Origin: Lacticaseibacillus pantheris DSM 15945 = JCM 12539 = NBRC 106106
GTDB taxonomy: Bacteria > Bacillota > Bacilli > Lactobacillales > Lactobacillaceae
Assembly: GCF_001311175.1 (NCBI RefSeq)
Contig: NZ_BBAI01000001.1
Location: 124,001 to 188,000, forward strand
Direction: 5' to 3'
Length of the DNA stretch: 64,000 nt
Shown here: piece after piece, positions 56,410 to 63,823 of the stretch
Layout: every line of letters starts with the position of its first letter
Numbering within the stretch: position 1 is the stretch's first letter
The notes under the pieces: model-generated
What the model saw: the letters and a program-made list of their open reading frames with translations, nothing else
Told to the model about the DNA's origin: nothing
Databases searched by the model: none
Position numbers and translations under genes: made by a program

Positions 56410-56948
56410 ATGGTATTGAGTACGTTTAACCACATCGCGGTGGATAAACAAACCCGTGTACGGAACGCACTACTACACGAGTTTGTCGAGCATCCGCTGG
56501 CCGAGGCGCAGGTTGCGCGCATTGTCCAAGAGGCTGAGATTGCGCGTGGTGCGTTCTACAAATATTTCACCGACCTGACTGACGCCTACAACTATACCTT
56601 TGCGTTCGTGATGGGCGCGGTGCACCAGGCGTCCCGGAACCTGCGCGGGGTGGTACGCCCGACGACTACGTTGAGTCGATTCGACGCTTCATTGATGCGG
56701 TTGATCAACAGGGGTTTCGCGATTCGTGGCCATGTACTACCAGTACGACGAGGGCGTGGTTGGTGTTAAGCCGACTCCAGTTCTCGTCGGTGCAGACGGA
56801 TCGCGGCGATGGGCCGTGGCGGTTCTGTGCCACCAAACGGTACGTGATGTCATTCTTGATCGGGCACACACGGACGAACGCTTAACGCAACTGCACGCGG
56901 CTTTGCAGAATCAATGCGGTTGAGTTCAACTATGCGTTTGAACGGTAA
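56410..56948 (+). pseudogene. hrtR: HrtR-like TetR regulator with several frame breaks
   Basis: TetR family: the helix-turn-helix ALLHEFVEHPLAEAQVARIV and EIARGAFYKYFTDLTDAY is intact. Then the frame changes: DDYVESIRRFIDAVDQQGFR in a second frame, VAMYYQYDEGVVGVKPTPVL and RWAVAVLCHQTVRDVILDRA in a third, and AVEFNYAFER at 56948 in a fourth. Joined length, about 178, fits HrtR. In Lactococcus HrtR binds heme and releases the hrtBA promoter. If the breaks are real, heme export would be constitutive. Operators are in front. Confidence 0.72.
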
Positions 56949-56977
56949 TGTTTTTGTTGATGCGAGGGGGATAGCGT

Positions 56978-58033
56978 ATGTTTTTAGCGTTAAAGGAAAT
57001 TAAGAAGGAGAAGCTACGTTCGGGGCTGATTATAGCGATGATCGTCCTGATCAGCTACCTAATCTTCATCTTAACCAGTCTGGCTTTGGGCCTAGCGCAA
57101 CAGAACACGGACGCGATTAGGTCGTGGAACGTGGACAAAGTTGTGTTGAACGCCGATGCGAATACCGACATGCGGCAGTCGTTCCTCAGCCAGCAACAGG
57201 TGGGCAAACTCACTAGCAAAGAGGCCTACATTGGCGAGACCACCGTGGTTGCGAAGGCCAAAGGGCGCAAGCAGTTGTCCGCTGTGTTCATTGGCCTCAA
57301 GGCTGACCAGTTTGTTGCTAAGAACGTGCAACTAACCAGTGGCCGCCGGGTCCGTGCTGGCCACGAGGTGGTTGTGGACGAGGCGTTTAAGCTTGCCGGT
57401 TACAAGTTGGGCAGCCGGGTCAAGTTGAATGCCGACGAAACCAAGTACACCATTGTTGGTTTTACGAAGGACGCAAAGCTGAATATTGCTCCCGCCGTGT
57501 ACGGCCAGTTATCTACGTGGCGCGCGCTACGTGGGATGGCCAACGGTCCGGTAGCTAGTGCGGTGGTTTCGCGGAACGCCGACTACAAGAACGGACGTGC
57601 CGGGACGAAGACCTATACCACTGACCAAATCATTGCCAAGTTGCCTGGTTATCAAGCGCAGAACACAACGTTCGGAATGATGATTGGCTTCTTAATGGTC
57701 ATCTCGTTAGTGATTATTGCGGTGTTCCTCTATATTTTGACCATGCAAAAGTTGCCGAACTATGCCGTTCTGCGTGCACAGGGCATTCCAAGCCGTGTGC
57801 TCGTGGGAGCGACGTTGAGTCAGTCGTTCATCCTGGTGGTGAGTGGTCTGATTATTGGGTCGTTATTGGCAGCCGTGACGGCGTTAGTAGTACCCGCGGC
57901 GGTGCCGATGGCCTTTGACATCCCGGCTTTGTCCGGCGTCGCGGTGGCGTTGTTGGTCATGGCGATGTTAGGCGCATTGGTACCGATTAAGAGCGTGCTC
58001 AGCGTGGATCCCGTTAGTGTGATTGGAGGTTAA
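56978..58033 (+). CDS. hrtB: HrtB-like heme efflux permease (FtsX/MacB fold)
   Basis: 351 residues with four membrane helices: one at the N terminus (LIIAMIVLISYLIFILTSLA), a soluble extracellular domain (residues 45-220) and three C-terminal helices ending VPIKSVLSVDPVSVIGG. The order is that of HrtB. Ribosome site GAGGGGGATAGCGT. Partner of the ATPase two bases downstream. Assignment to heme relies on context and operators. Confidence 0.82.
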   Translation: MFLALKEIKKEKLRSGLIIAMIVLISYLIFILTSLALGLAQQNTDAIRSWNVDKVVLNADANTDMRQSFLSQQQVGKLTSKEAYIGETTVVAKAKGRKQLSAVFIGLKADQFVAKNVQLTSGRRVRAGHEVVVDEAFKLAGYKLGSRVKLNADETKYTIVGFTKDAKLNIAPAVYGQLSTWRALRGMANGPVASAVVSRNADYKNGRAGTKTYTTDQIIAKLPGYQAQNTTFGMMIGFLMVISLVIIAVFLYILTMQKLPNYAVLRAQGIPSRVLVGATLSQSFILVVSGLIIGSLLAAVTALVVPAAVPMAFDIPALSGVAVALLVMAMLGALVPIKSVLSVDPVSVIGG

Positions 58034-58035
58034 CC

Positions 58036-58707
58036 ATGACAGCAATTTCGTTAGCTGGTGTGAGCCAGGTATTCGGTAAGGGCACGGCCAAAGTGCAGGC
58101 GCTCACTGACGTCAACTTTGAAGCCGAGGCGGGGACAATGACCCTCGTCATGGGGCCCTCGGGTTCCGGCAAGAGCACCTTCCTCACGATTGCGGGTGGC
58201 CTGCTCACCCCGACCAGTGGGGAAGTGACGGTCGATGGCACAACCTACTCTGACCGGACGAAGAAGGAGCGCGACGCATTGCGCCTGGACGCCATCGGCT
58301 TTGTACTCCAGGCGTACCACCTGTTGCCCTACCTCACCGTGGCGGACCAGTTTAAGCTAGTGGACAAGGTTAAGCCCGAGGGTAATTTAAGCAAAGATGA
58401 TTTGGATAGGATTCTCGACACGTTGGGAATCGAGGACCTAGTGAACAAGTATCCCGACGAACTGTCCGGTGGGCAGCAACAGCGCGTGGCTATTGCCCGT
58501 GCTCTGTACCCCGACCCAGCCATTATTTTGGCGGACGAGCCCACCGCTGCTTTGGATAGCGAACGCGTGGCAGTCGTGGGGCAGCTGCTGAAGAGTCTGG
58601 CTGTCGACCACAACAAAGCCGTAGTGGTCGTGACCCACGATGTCCGCCTGGTCGACTTTGCCGACCGGATGTATGAGATCCGCGATGGTCAAATGACGCT
58701 GAAGTAA
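58036..58707 (+). CDS. hrtA: HrtA-like heme efflux ATPase
   Basis: 223 residues, LolD/MacB-type ATPase: Walker [11 protein letters not shown]-loop [10 protein letters not shown], signature [15 protein letters not shown], Walker [14 protein letters not shown] and switch THD. ATG 58036 is two bases after the hrtB stop, with GGAGG inside the permease end. Together with hrtB it forms the efflux pump. Confidence 0.87.
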   Translation: MTAISLAGVSQVFGKGTAKVQALTDVNFEAEAGTMTLVMGPSGSGKSTFLTIAGGLLTPTSGEVTVDGTTYSDRTKKERDALRLDAIGFVLQAYHLLPYLTVADQFKLVDKVKPEGNLSKDDLDRILDTLGIEDLVNKYPDELSGGQQQRVAIARALYPDPAIILADEPTAALDSERVAVVGQLLKSLAVDHNKAVVVVTHDVRLVDFADRMYEIRDGQMTLK

Positions 58708-58726
58708 CTACAACTATATTGATGAT

Positions 58727-58777
58727 AGATACCGGCGGGGGGGATGCACGATAGGCGCGTCCCCGGCCGGTATCTTT
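58727..58777 (+). terminator. Terminator of the hrt operon
   Basis: AGATACCGGC and GCCGGTATCT pair, with an inner GGGG/CCCC, followed by TT. Confidence 0.78.
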
Positions 58778-58814
58778 GTGTGTAATGGCGAAGTAAGTTA
58801 ACTGGTTAAGTATA

Positions 58815-58873
58815 TTGACCGCGGTGGGAAGTTGCTGTATGATATTGTTTGTCGTTAATAGTAATGATTACGA
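58815..58873 (+). promoter_or_regulatory. Zur-controlled promoter of the small-protein/rpsN unit
   Basis: TTGACC (58815), 17 bases, TATGAT (58838). TAGTAATGATTACGA (58859-58873) differs by one base from the Zur box core TCGTAATNATTACGA and covers the start of the transcript. Confidence 0.8.
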
Positions 58874-58895
58874 ATTAAACGCGGAGGTCAGCAGT

Positions 58896-59015
58896 ATGGA
58901 AAAGACTGATTTGTCGACGGCGCGGCGCAACATGCATAGTTCAAACATCAAAACGCGGAAGCGCGCACTGCGGACTTTGCATGAAGTTAAGCGTAATGCT
59001 AAGAAACAGAAGTAA
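58896..59015 (+). CDS. Small basic protein, putative metal homeostasis protein
   Basis: 39 residues, very basic: MEKTDLSTARRNMHSSNIKT and KRNAKKQK at the end. Such proteins are annotated in lactobacilli as putative metal homeostasis proteins. Ribosome site GCGGAGG. It follows the Zur box and precedes the zinc-free S14 gene, so it should be made in zinc shortage. Confidence 0.75.
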   Translation: MEKTDLSTARRNMHSSNIKTRKRALRTLHEVKRNAKKQK

Positions 59016-59098
59016 CAGTGATTAAGCACCCTGCGCGGAGGCGCGTGGCGGCAACCAACGGCCTGATCACCAGGAAATTCGGATAGGAAGGTGCACAA

Positions 59099-59368
59099 TT
59101 GGCTAAGAAATCAAAGATTGCAAAACTCCGGCGGCAGGAGCTATTGGTCGCAAAGTATGCCCAACGGCGGCAGGAACTTAAAGCCGCGGGGGACTACGTA
59201 GGTTTGTCCCAGCTACCCCGTGATTCGAGCCCGGTGCGGTTGCATAACCGTGACCAACTTGACGGCCGGCCGCATGGGTACATGCGCAAGTTTGGCATGT
59301 CCCGGCTGAACTTTCGGGACTACGCGCATAAGGGCCAGATCCCTGGCGTGCGTAAGTCGAGCTGGTAG
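59099..59368 (+). CDS. rpsN: Ribosomal protein S14, zinc-independent paralogue
   Basis: 89 residues, long S14 type: [20 protein letters not shown] start and [20 protein letters not shown] end. It lacks the CxxC pairs of the zinc-binding S14. The start appears to be TTG 59099, after AGGAAGG. In Firmicutes this paralogue replaces zinc S14 during zinc starvation, fitting the Zur box upstream. Confidence 0.93.
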   Translation: MAKKSKIAKLRRQELLVAKYAQRRQELKAAGDYVGLSQLPRDSSPVRLHNRDQLDGRPHGYMRKFGMSRLNFRDYAHKGQIPGVRKSSW

Positions 59369-59413
59369 TTGAATATTCCGGTTGAGGTGGCGACGGTTAC
59401 TTGCCCGTATATA

Positions 59414-59467
59414 AATAGACCGCACTACTCGTAACGCGTTTGGCGTGCGAGCAGTGCGGTCTATTTT
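59414..59467. terminator. Bidirectional terminator between rpsN and zur
   Basis: AATAGACCGCACT and AGTGCGGTCTATT pair, with an inner CTCGTAACGCG/CGTGCGAG hairpin; T-run after it. Confidence 0.85.
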
Positions 59468-59497
59468 TGTGCGCTTAAACCATGTACGTTGTGGAGG

Positions 59498-59944
59498 TTA
59501 CTTGTCCGCCGGTGATTGTGTTTGCGCACAGTCCGCGCACAAGCCGTACAGCTCAACGTTGTGGCCCGTGATGCGGGCGCCCGGTAGTTGTTGGGCAAAG
59601 AAATCCTCGGGGCATAATTGTATTTCCTGGACGCGGTGACAGTTGGTACAGATGAAATGGTGGTGGTGGGGATGCTGATAATCACACTGAATTTTGACCA
59701 CGGACCGTTCACTCTGGACCTCAGTTTCGACAACATCGAGCGCGGCGAATTCCTTGAGGTTGCGGTAAATGGTGTCATGCGACATCCCCGGGTAAAGCGT
59801 GCGCATGTGGGCGTCCACCGCGGTCACTGGGACGTAGTGGTTACTTTGCTGGCACAGGTAATCAATTAAAGTGCGCCGCTGCTTGGTAATGCGCAGGCCG
59901 CTATCCTTGATGCGGGTGAGTGCTGTCGTTTGGCTGTCCATCAT
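59498..59944 (-). CDS. zur: Zur zinc-responsive repressor (Fur family)
   Basis: 148 residues: winged helix (RITKQRRTLIDYLCQQSNHY, MSHDTIYRNLKEFAALDVVE), a His cluster (PHHHHFICTNCHRV) and two CxxC pairs (CTNC, CADC) for structural zinc. The family could also be Fur or PerR, but two Zur-type boxes and the S14 neighbour favour Zur. Start follows AAAGGAGGTATTAG. Confidence 0.87.
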   Translation of the reverse strand: MMDSQTTALTRIKDSGLRITKQRRTLIDYLCQQSNHYVPVTAVDAHMRTLYPGMSHDTIYRNLKEFAALDVVETEVQSERSVVKIQCDYQHPHHHHFICTNCHRVQEIQLCPEDFFAQQLPGARITGHNVELYGLCADCAQTQSPADK

Positions 59945-59989
59945 CTAATACCTCCTTTGATGACACCGTCCGGCAAAGTTGTGCCTGAA

Positions 59990-60004
59990 TCGTCATCATT
60001 ACGA
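59990..60004 (-). promoter_or_regulatory. Zur box in front of zur
   Basis: TCGTCATCATTACGA, one base from the consensus, 46 bases upstream of the zur ATG; extended symmetry AATCG...CGATT. Suggests autoregulation. Confidence 0.75.
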
Positions 60005-60038
60005 TTTACGATTATAACACTAATTGTGCCGATTGAGA

Positions 60039-60581
60039 TTAATTGTTGTGCTGCCCCGTACGGTGTATTGCTTGCCGTATAACGGGCTCACGTCGAGTTA
60101 ACAACCAAGTATAAGTGAGGCTGGCAATTCCTGACTGCAGGTAGATATTCCAGCTAGCGGCAGTCGTGAAGTTCCGGAAGCTAAAAATATCTTTCGTGAT
60201 TTCCATACCCATTTCGTGCAGTAAGTTCACGTGTTCCCCAGTGATCAGGGCCATGCCGATACCAAATGCAAAGATGATGAGCCAGCCCAGTAGGTAGGTG
60301 ATCCCGCGACGTAGTTCCACGATGGGGCGGCCGTGTTTGTCCTGTTTATCAGTCACCCTTATTTGCGCACCGGCTGCCTGTAACCAGGCGGCGCCAACGC
60401 CCACAATAATTGTCAGTATTACCAGCATCAATGCTGGACGAGCCTTGAATAGTGCCTGGATTCCCATAATTAAACTATATGCGGGGATTAACACCGCTTC
60501 CCAACGTGAAACCTTCTCCATGCGTAACGCGTTGCGGGTAAATATCAGTACACCCACAAGCAAAACAATGATTCCGACCAT
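60039..60581 (-). CDS. Membrane protein of unknown function
   Basis: 180 residues with about five membrane helices (VGIIVLLVGVLIFTRNAL, VLIPAYSLIMGIQAL, LMLVILTIIVGVGAAWLQ, YLLGWLIIFAFGIGMALI, SGIASLTYTWLL). A charged loop VTDKQDKHGRPIVELRRG lies in the middle. I do not recognise the family. It lies behind zur in the same direction; the Zur box lies between its stop and the zur start, so they are separate units. Confidence 0.65.
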   Translation of the reverse strand: MVGIIVLLVGVLIFTRNALRMEKVSRWEAVLIPAYSLIMGIQALFKARPALMLVILTIIVGVGAAWLQAAGAQIRVTDKQDKHGRPIVELRRGITYLLGWLIIFAFGIGMALITGEHVNLLHEMGMEITKDIFSFRNFTTAASWNIYLQSGIASLTYTWLLTRREPVIRQAIHRTGQHNN

Positions 60582-60652
60582 CTGACGTAACTCCCGTTGA
60601 AAGTATTTAGTGCTGATTATACTCGATTATTGTGGAGGCGTGTTGTCAGCAT

Positions 60653-60668
60653 TGTTCCACGTGAAGCA
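60653..60668. promoter_or_regulatory. parS site
   Basis: TGTTCCACGTGAAGCA, 15 of 16 bases of the ParB/Spo0J site TGTTCCACGTGAAACA, intergenic, 46 bases before the T-box promoter. The strongest parS candidate here. Confidence 0.68.
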
Positions 60669-60713
60669 TTTTTCAGAACATTTTGACGCGCTAATCTTGA
60701 AGGTGAAAAAAAT

Positions 60714-60996
60714 TTGACACCCAAGATAACACCTGCCATAATCACGTTATATAAACAGGACGGCGATGATGAGATGAGTAAGCCAGATACCCGACGAAGA
60801 GAGCCCACGAATTGGTGCGAGTGGGAACGGGTAGACGGCTGAATATGGTCTTGGAGCAACAATGCAGGTACCCCGTATAGTACCAGGCTGTGTTAGCAGC
60901 CTTGAAGGCGTTCAGGGTGACCTGGATGCGAAGTGCCAGTGGTAGCACGCGGAAGCGGCCGGCAATCATCAACTTGATGGTTGTCGACCGCTTTTT
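60714..60996 (+). promoter_or_regulatory. T-box riboswitch with promoter and terminator before oppA
   Basis: Promoter TTGACA (60714), 17 bases, CATAAT (60737). Stem I landmarks follow: GATGATGAGATGAGTAA, AGAGAGCCCACGAATTGGTG and GGCTGAATATGGTCTTGGAGC, which holds the specifier (UAU for Tyr if read right after GAA; AUG for Met if one base later). A divergent T-box sequence, CAGTGGTAGCACGCGGA, lies near 60937. The terminator is AAGCGG...CCGCTTTTT at 60953-60996. Confidence 0.78.
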
Positions 60997-61054
60997 GGTT
61001 CTTATCACCGTCGGACTGTTGGGTAGCAGGTATATTTTGAGGGGGAATTTGCAA

Positions 61055-62686
61055 ATGAGGAAGAATATTTTGGCGGTAGGCTTTGCCGCAGCGGCCGTTG
61101 CGTTGATTCTGGGAGCGTGCGGAGCCAAACAAACAAGTAGTAAAGCGCCTAAGCAGGTTTTGCGGTGGACGGAGGCAACTGAACTGCCTACTGACGATCC
61201 AGCACAGGCTACGGATACGTTAAGTTTCAACGTATTACTCAATACGCAGGAAGGGTTGTACCGTGCCTCCGATAAGGGGCAGAAAACCAACCTGGCTTTG
61301 GCCAAAAGTGTACAGGTTAGTCCTGACGGCAGAACATACAAAGTAACACTGCGGAACGCTAAGTGGAGTAACGGCGACCCCATCACGGCGCAGGATTTTG
61401 TGTACGGGTGGCAACGGGTGGTCGACCCAAAAACTAAGTCGCAGGATGCATTCTACTTTTATCAGGTGGCAAACGCGCAGGAGGTTAACACCGGTAAAAA
61501 GCCGCTTTCGGCCCTGGGGATTACCGCGCAGGGGAGTAAGCACCTGACTATTAAACTCACCAAGCCAGTGTCCTACTTCAAGAAGCTGCTGGCCTGGCCG
61601 TTGTTCTTCCCACAGAACAAGCAGGCCGTGGAGAAGTACGGCAAAAAGTACGGCACCAACTCCACTGCGCAGGTTTACAGTGGGCCGTTCAAACTGGCCA
61701 AGTGGACGGGTTCCAACGATTCATGGCAGCTGGTCAAAAACAACCAGTACTGGGATAAGCAACATGTGAAACTAAGCACAATCAAGGAGCAAGTGGTCAA
61801 GGATGCGAACACCGGCCTGAACTTATTTGATACCGGCAAAGTGGATGAGACGGTGCTCTCTGGAGAAACCGCCGTGGCTCAGGCGAACAACAATGAACGG
61901 GTGGACCGCCTCAGTTCCAACCTAACGCGCGTCGACCTCAACGAAAACAAGGTACCGGCGTTTAAGAACGCTGATGTGCGGCGGGCATTTTCCTTAGTAG
62001 TCAATCGACAGGAGATTGCGAAGCACGTGCTACAGGACGGGTCACGCGGTGCCATCGGGTTCACGCCAATTGGTTTGGCCACCGGTCCGGACGGGCAGGA
62101 TTTTGCTAAATCTAGCAAAGTAGCTAGTGGCGTTGATTACGACTTAAGTAAGGCCAAGGCGTTGTTGGCAAAGGGTCTGGCGGCTACCAACACAAAGAGT
62201 TTAAATCTGACGTTACTCACGAACGACGCCGAAACTACTAAGAGCGTGGCAGAGTACCTCCAAAACCAGTTTGAGCAACTGCCTAACGTCAAGGTAACGC
62301 TCAAGTCAATTCCTAACGCCCAGCGATTACAGTTACAGACGTCGGGAGACTACGACCTGGCCCTAACAGCTTGGCAGTCCGTCTTTGGGGATCCGATCAA
62401 CTTCCTCGACATTTGGTCCAGTGATTCGAGCTATAACAGCAGCCAGTGGCATAACGCTGAGTTTGACCAGCTACTGGCCGACGCGGAAAACAAGTACGGC
62501 AACAACGCCACCAAGCGCTGGCAGACGCTGGTTAAGGCGGAAAAGTTGCTGATGAAGGAACAAGCCACAATTCCACTGTTCCAGTCCAATAGTCGTCAGT
62601 TGTTAAAGTCTAAGGTCAAGGGTGTTAATTACAACCCGTCTGGTGTGCCGTACGACTGGAAGTCGGCATACATTGCGAATAAGTAA
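61055..62686 (+). CDS. oppA: Oligopeptide-binding lipoprotein OppA family
   Basis: 543 residues: lipoprotein signal with lipobox LGAC (Cys about residue 22), then an SBP_bac_5 domain (EGLYRASDKGQKTNLALAKS, RTYKVTLRNAKWSNGDPITA, ADVRRAFSLVVNRQEIAKHV, FGDPINFLDIWSSDSSYNSS). Binds peptides outside the cell for the Opp ABC importer. It is a solitary copy without oppBCDF, under T-box control. ATG 61055 follows GAGGGGGAATTTGCAA. A specific dipeptide or methionine-peptide preference is possible but not shown. Confidence 0.93.
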   Translation: MRKNILAVGFAAAAVALILGACGAKQTSSKAPKQVLRWTEATELPTDDPAQATDTLSFNVLLNTQEGLYRASDKGQKTNLALAKSVQVSPDGRTYKVTLRNAKWSNGDPITAQDFVYGWQRVVDPKTKSQDAFYFYQVANAQEVNTGKKPLSALGITAQGSKHLTIKLTKPVSYFKKLLAWPLFFPQNKQAVEKYGKKYGTNSTAQVYSGPFKLAKWTGSNDSWQLVKNNQYWDKQHVKLSTIKEQVVKDANTGLNLFDTGKVDETVLSGETAVAQANNNERVDRLSSNLTRVDLNENKVPAFKNADVRRAFSLVVNRQEIAKHVLQDGSRGAIGFTPIGLATGPDGQDFAKSSKVASGVDYDLSKAKALLAKGLAATNTKSLNLTLLTNDAETTKSVAEYLQNQFEQLPNVKVTLKSIPNAQRLQLQTSGDYDLALTAWQSVFGDPINFLDIWSSDSSYNSSQWHNAEFDQLLADAENKYGNNATKRWQTLVKAEKLLMKEQATIPLFQSNSRQLLKSKVKGVNYNPSGVPYDWKSAYIANK

Positions 62687-62709
62687 GGTTGTTTAAACAG
62701 GTAGTATGT

Positions 62710-62742
62710 AAGCCGGCGTCCATTCAGGGACGTCGGCTTTTG
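62710..62742 (+). terminator. Terminator after oppA
   Basis: AAGCCGGCGTC and GACGTCGGCTT pair around CATTCAGG, followed by TT. Confidence 0.78.
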
Positions 62743-62753
62743 TGTCCAGCATT

Positions 62754-62767
62754 ATTTCCCGGGAAAT
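62754..62767. promoter_or_regulatory. Noc-binding site 5
   Basis: Perfect ATTTCCCGGGAAAT between the oppA terminator and the next convergent unit. Confidence 0.75.
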
Positions 62768-62868
62768 AGTTCATGTGGAGTTAGCCGGGTCGCAATCGTG
62801 TATGATGACTATTCACTTCCAGGAACTTTAAAACAAAGTTGGAGTTATACGAGGCTGAGAATAAAAAG

Positions 62869-62907
62869 AACGCCACCAGTTTGGTTTGAGAACTGGTGGC
62901 GTTATTC
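62869..62907. terminator. Terminator of the DUF915 gene
   Basis: AACGCCACCAGTT and AACTGGTGGCGTT form a 13-pair hairpin around nine bases, with AATAA/TTATT flanks. Confidence 0.85.
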
Positions 62908-62926
62908 TATATCTACAAATGAAATT

Positions 62927-63823
62927 TTACTCGTTTGCTGGTGGTACACCGTTACCGTGCTGGTTTTGGGTACCTGGCTGGATTCGTGTGCCTGACTGGT
63001 TAGGCTGGTTGACCATGTACTCGCTAATGTAGTTAATAATCTGGCGATTCTGTGGCAGGTCACTGTGACTGGCGTCGTCGCCCGATACGGTAATCTGCGT
63101 GTAGTGCTCCACCTGAGTTTGGAAAATATACTTTCCGGCCAGTACACTCGCGATTGGGACCGTACCGTCACCATCAAGGTTTTCGGTGCCGGCGAGGGAG
63201 AAGACCGTCAAGCTTGATGGTAGCTTTGTGCGACTATCAATCATGTCCTGTAACATCTGTGTGCGGTTACTGTCGTTGCTTTCCTCCAAGTTGTATGGAG
63301 TGCCGATCGTCATCAGGCGGGTCATGCTAACGTCGTCGCTACTATAGTATTTTTCTAGGAACAGGGTGAAAATGAGTCCGCCGTTACTGTGACCGATCCC
63401 ACGAAAACGGTTGAAGTGGTAGGTGGACGCCAACTTTTTAAAGGCGATGTTAAACCATTCTGCTTGTTTCTTAATGTTGTTGTAGCCGTCCGCGTTGTTC
63501 TGGAATGCGACCACGATGTATGGCTCGTTATCGCGGGCGGCGATGCTGCCGGTGTAGGTGAGGGAGCCATCAGTTTTGACCGTAATCTTCAGCAAACTAT
63601 GGCCAGAGGTGCGTTGGTTGAGCTCGGTAATCAGAGTGTTGAAGCGATTCTGTGTGGCCGAGCTCCCGGGAATCAGGATGATGGGCTCCATCCGTGAATT
63701 ATGCACCACCTTGGCCTCACTGACGTTGGCGTGCATCCAGTGCACGGCCGGCCAGCTGATACCGGCAATGGCCCCGATGACCACAATTACCAGTAAGATT
63801 TTACGCCACTTTGCTTTAATCAT
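62927..63823 (-). CDS. DUF915 family alpha/beta hydrolase, membrane-anchored or secreted
   Basis: 298 residues: N-terminal membrane anchor or signal (ILLVIVVIGAIAGISWPAVH), then PIILIPGSSATQNRFNTLIT, nucleophile IGHSNGGLIFTLF, and C-terminal Asp in DGDGTVP and His in DDASHSDLPQ, a complete triad. It ends in a Gln/Asn/Gly/Pro-rich tail (QPNQSGTRIQPGTQNQHG). DUF915 proteins are common surface esterase-like proteins of lactobacilli. ATG 63823 is chosen after GGGGGCGAATACG. It overlaps the EIIC stop by eight bases. Confidence 0.87.
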   Translation of the reverse strand: MIKAKWRKILLVIVVIGAIAGISWPAVHWMHANVSEAKVVHNSRMEPIILIPGSSATQNRFNTLITELNQRTSGHSLLKITVKTDGSLTYTGSIAARDNEPYIVVAFQNNADGYNNIKKQAEWFNIAFKKLASTYHFNRFRGIGHSNGGLIFTLFLEKYYSSDDVSMTRLMTIGTPYNLEESNDSNRTQMLQDMIDSRTKLPSSLTVFSLAGTENLDGDGTVPIASVLAGKYIFQTQVEHYTQITVSGDDASHSDLPQNRQIINYISEYMVNQPNQSGTRIQPGTQNQHGNGVPPANE

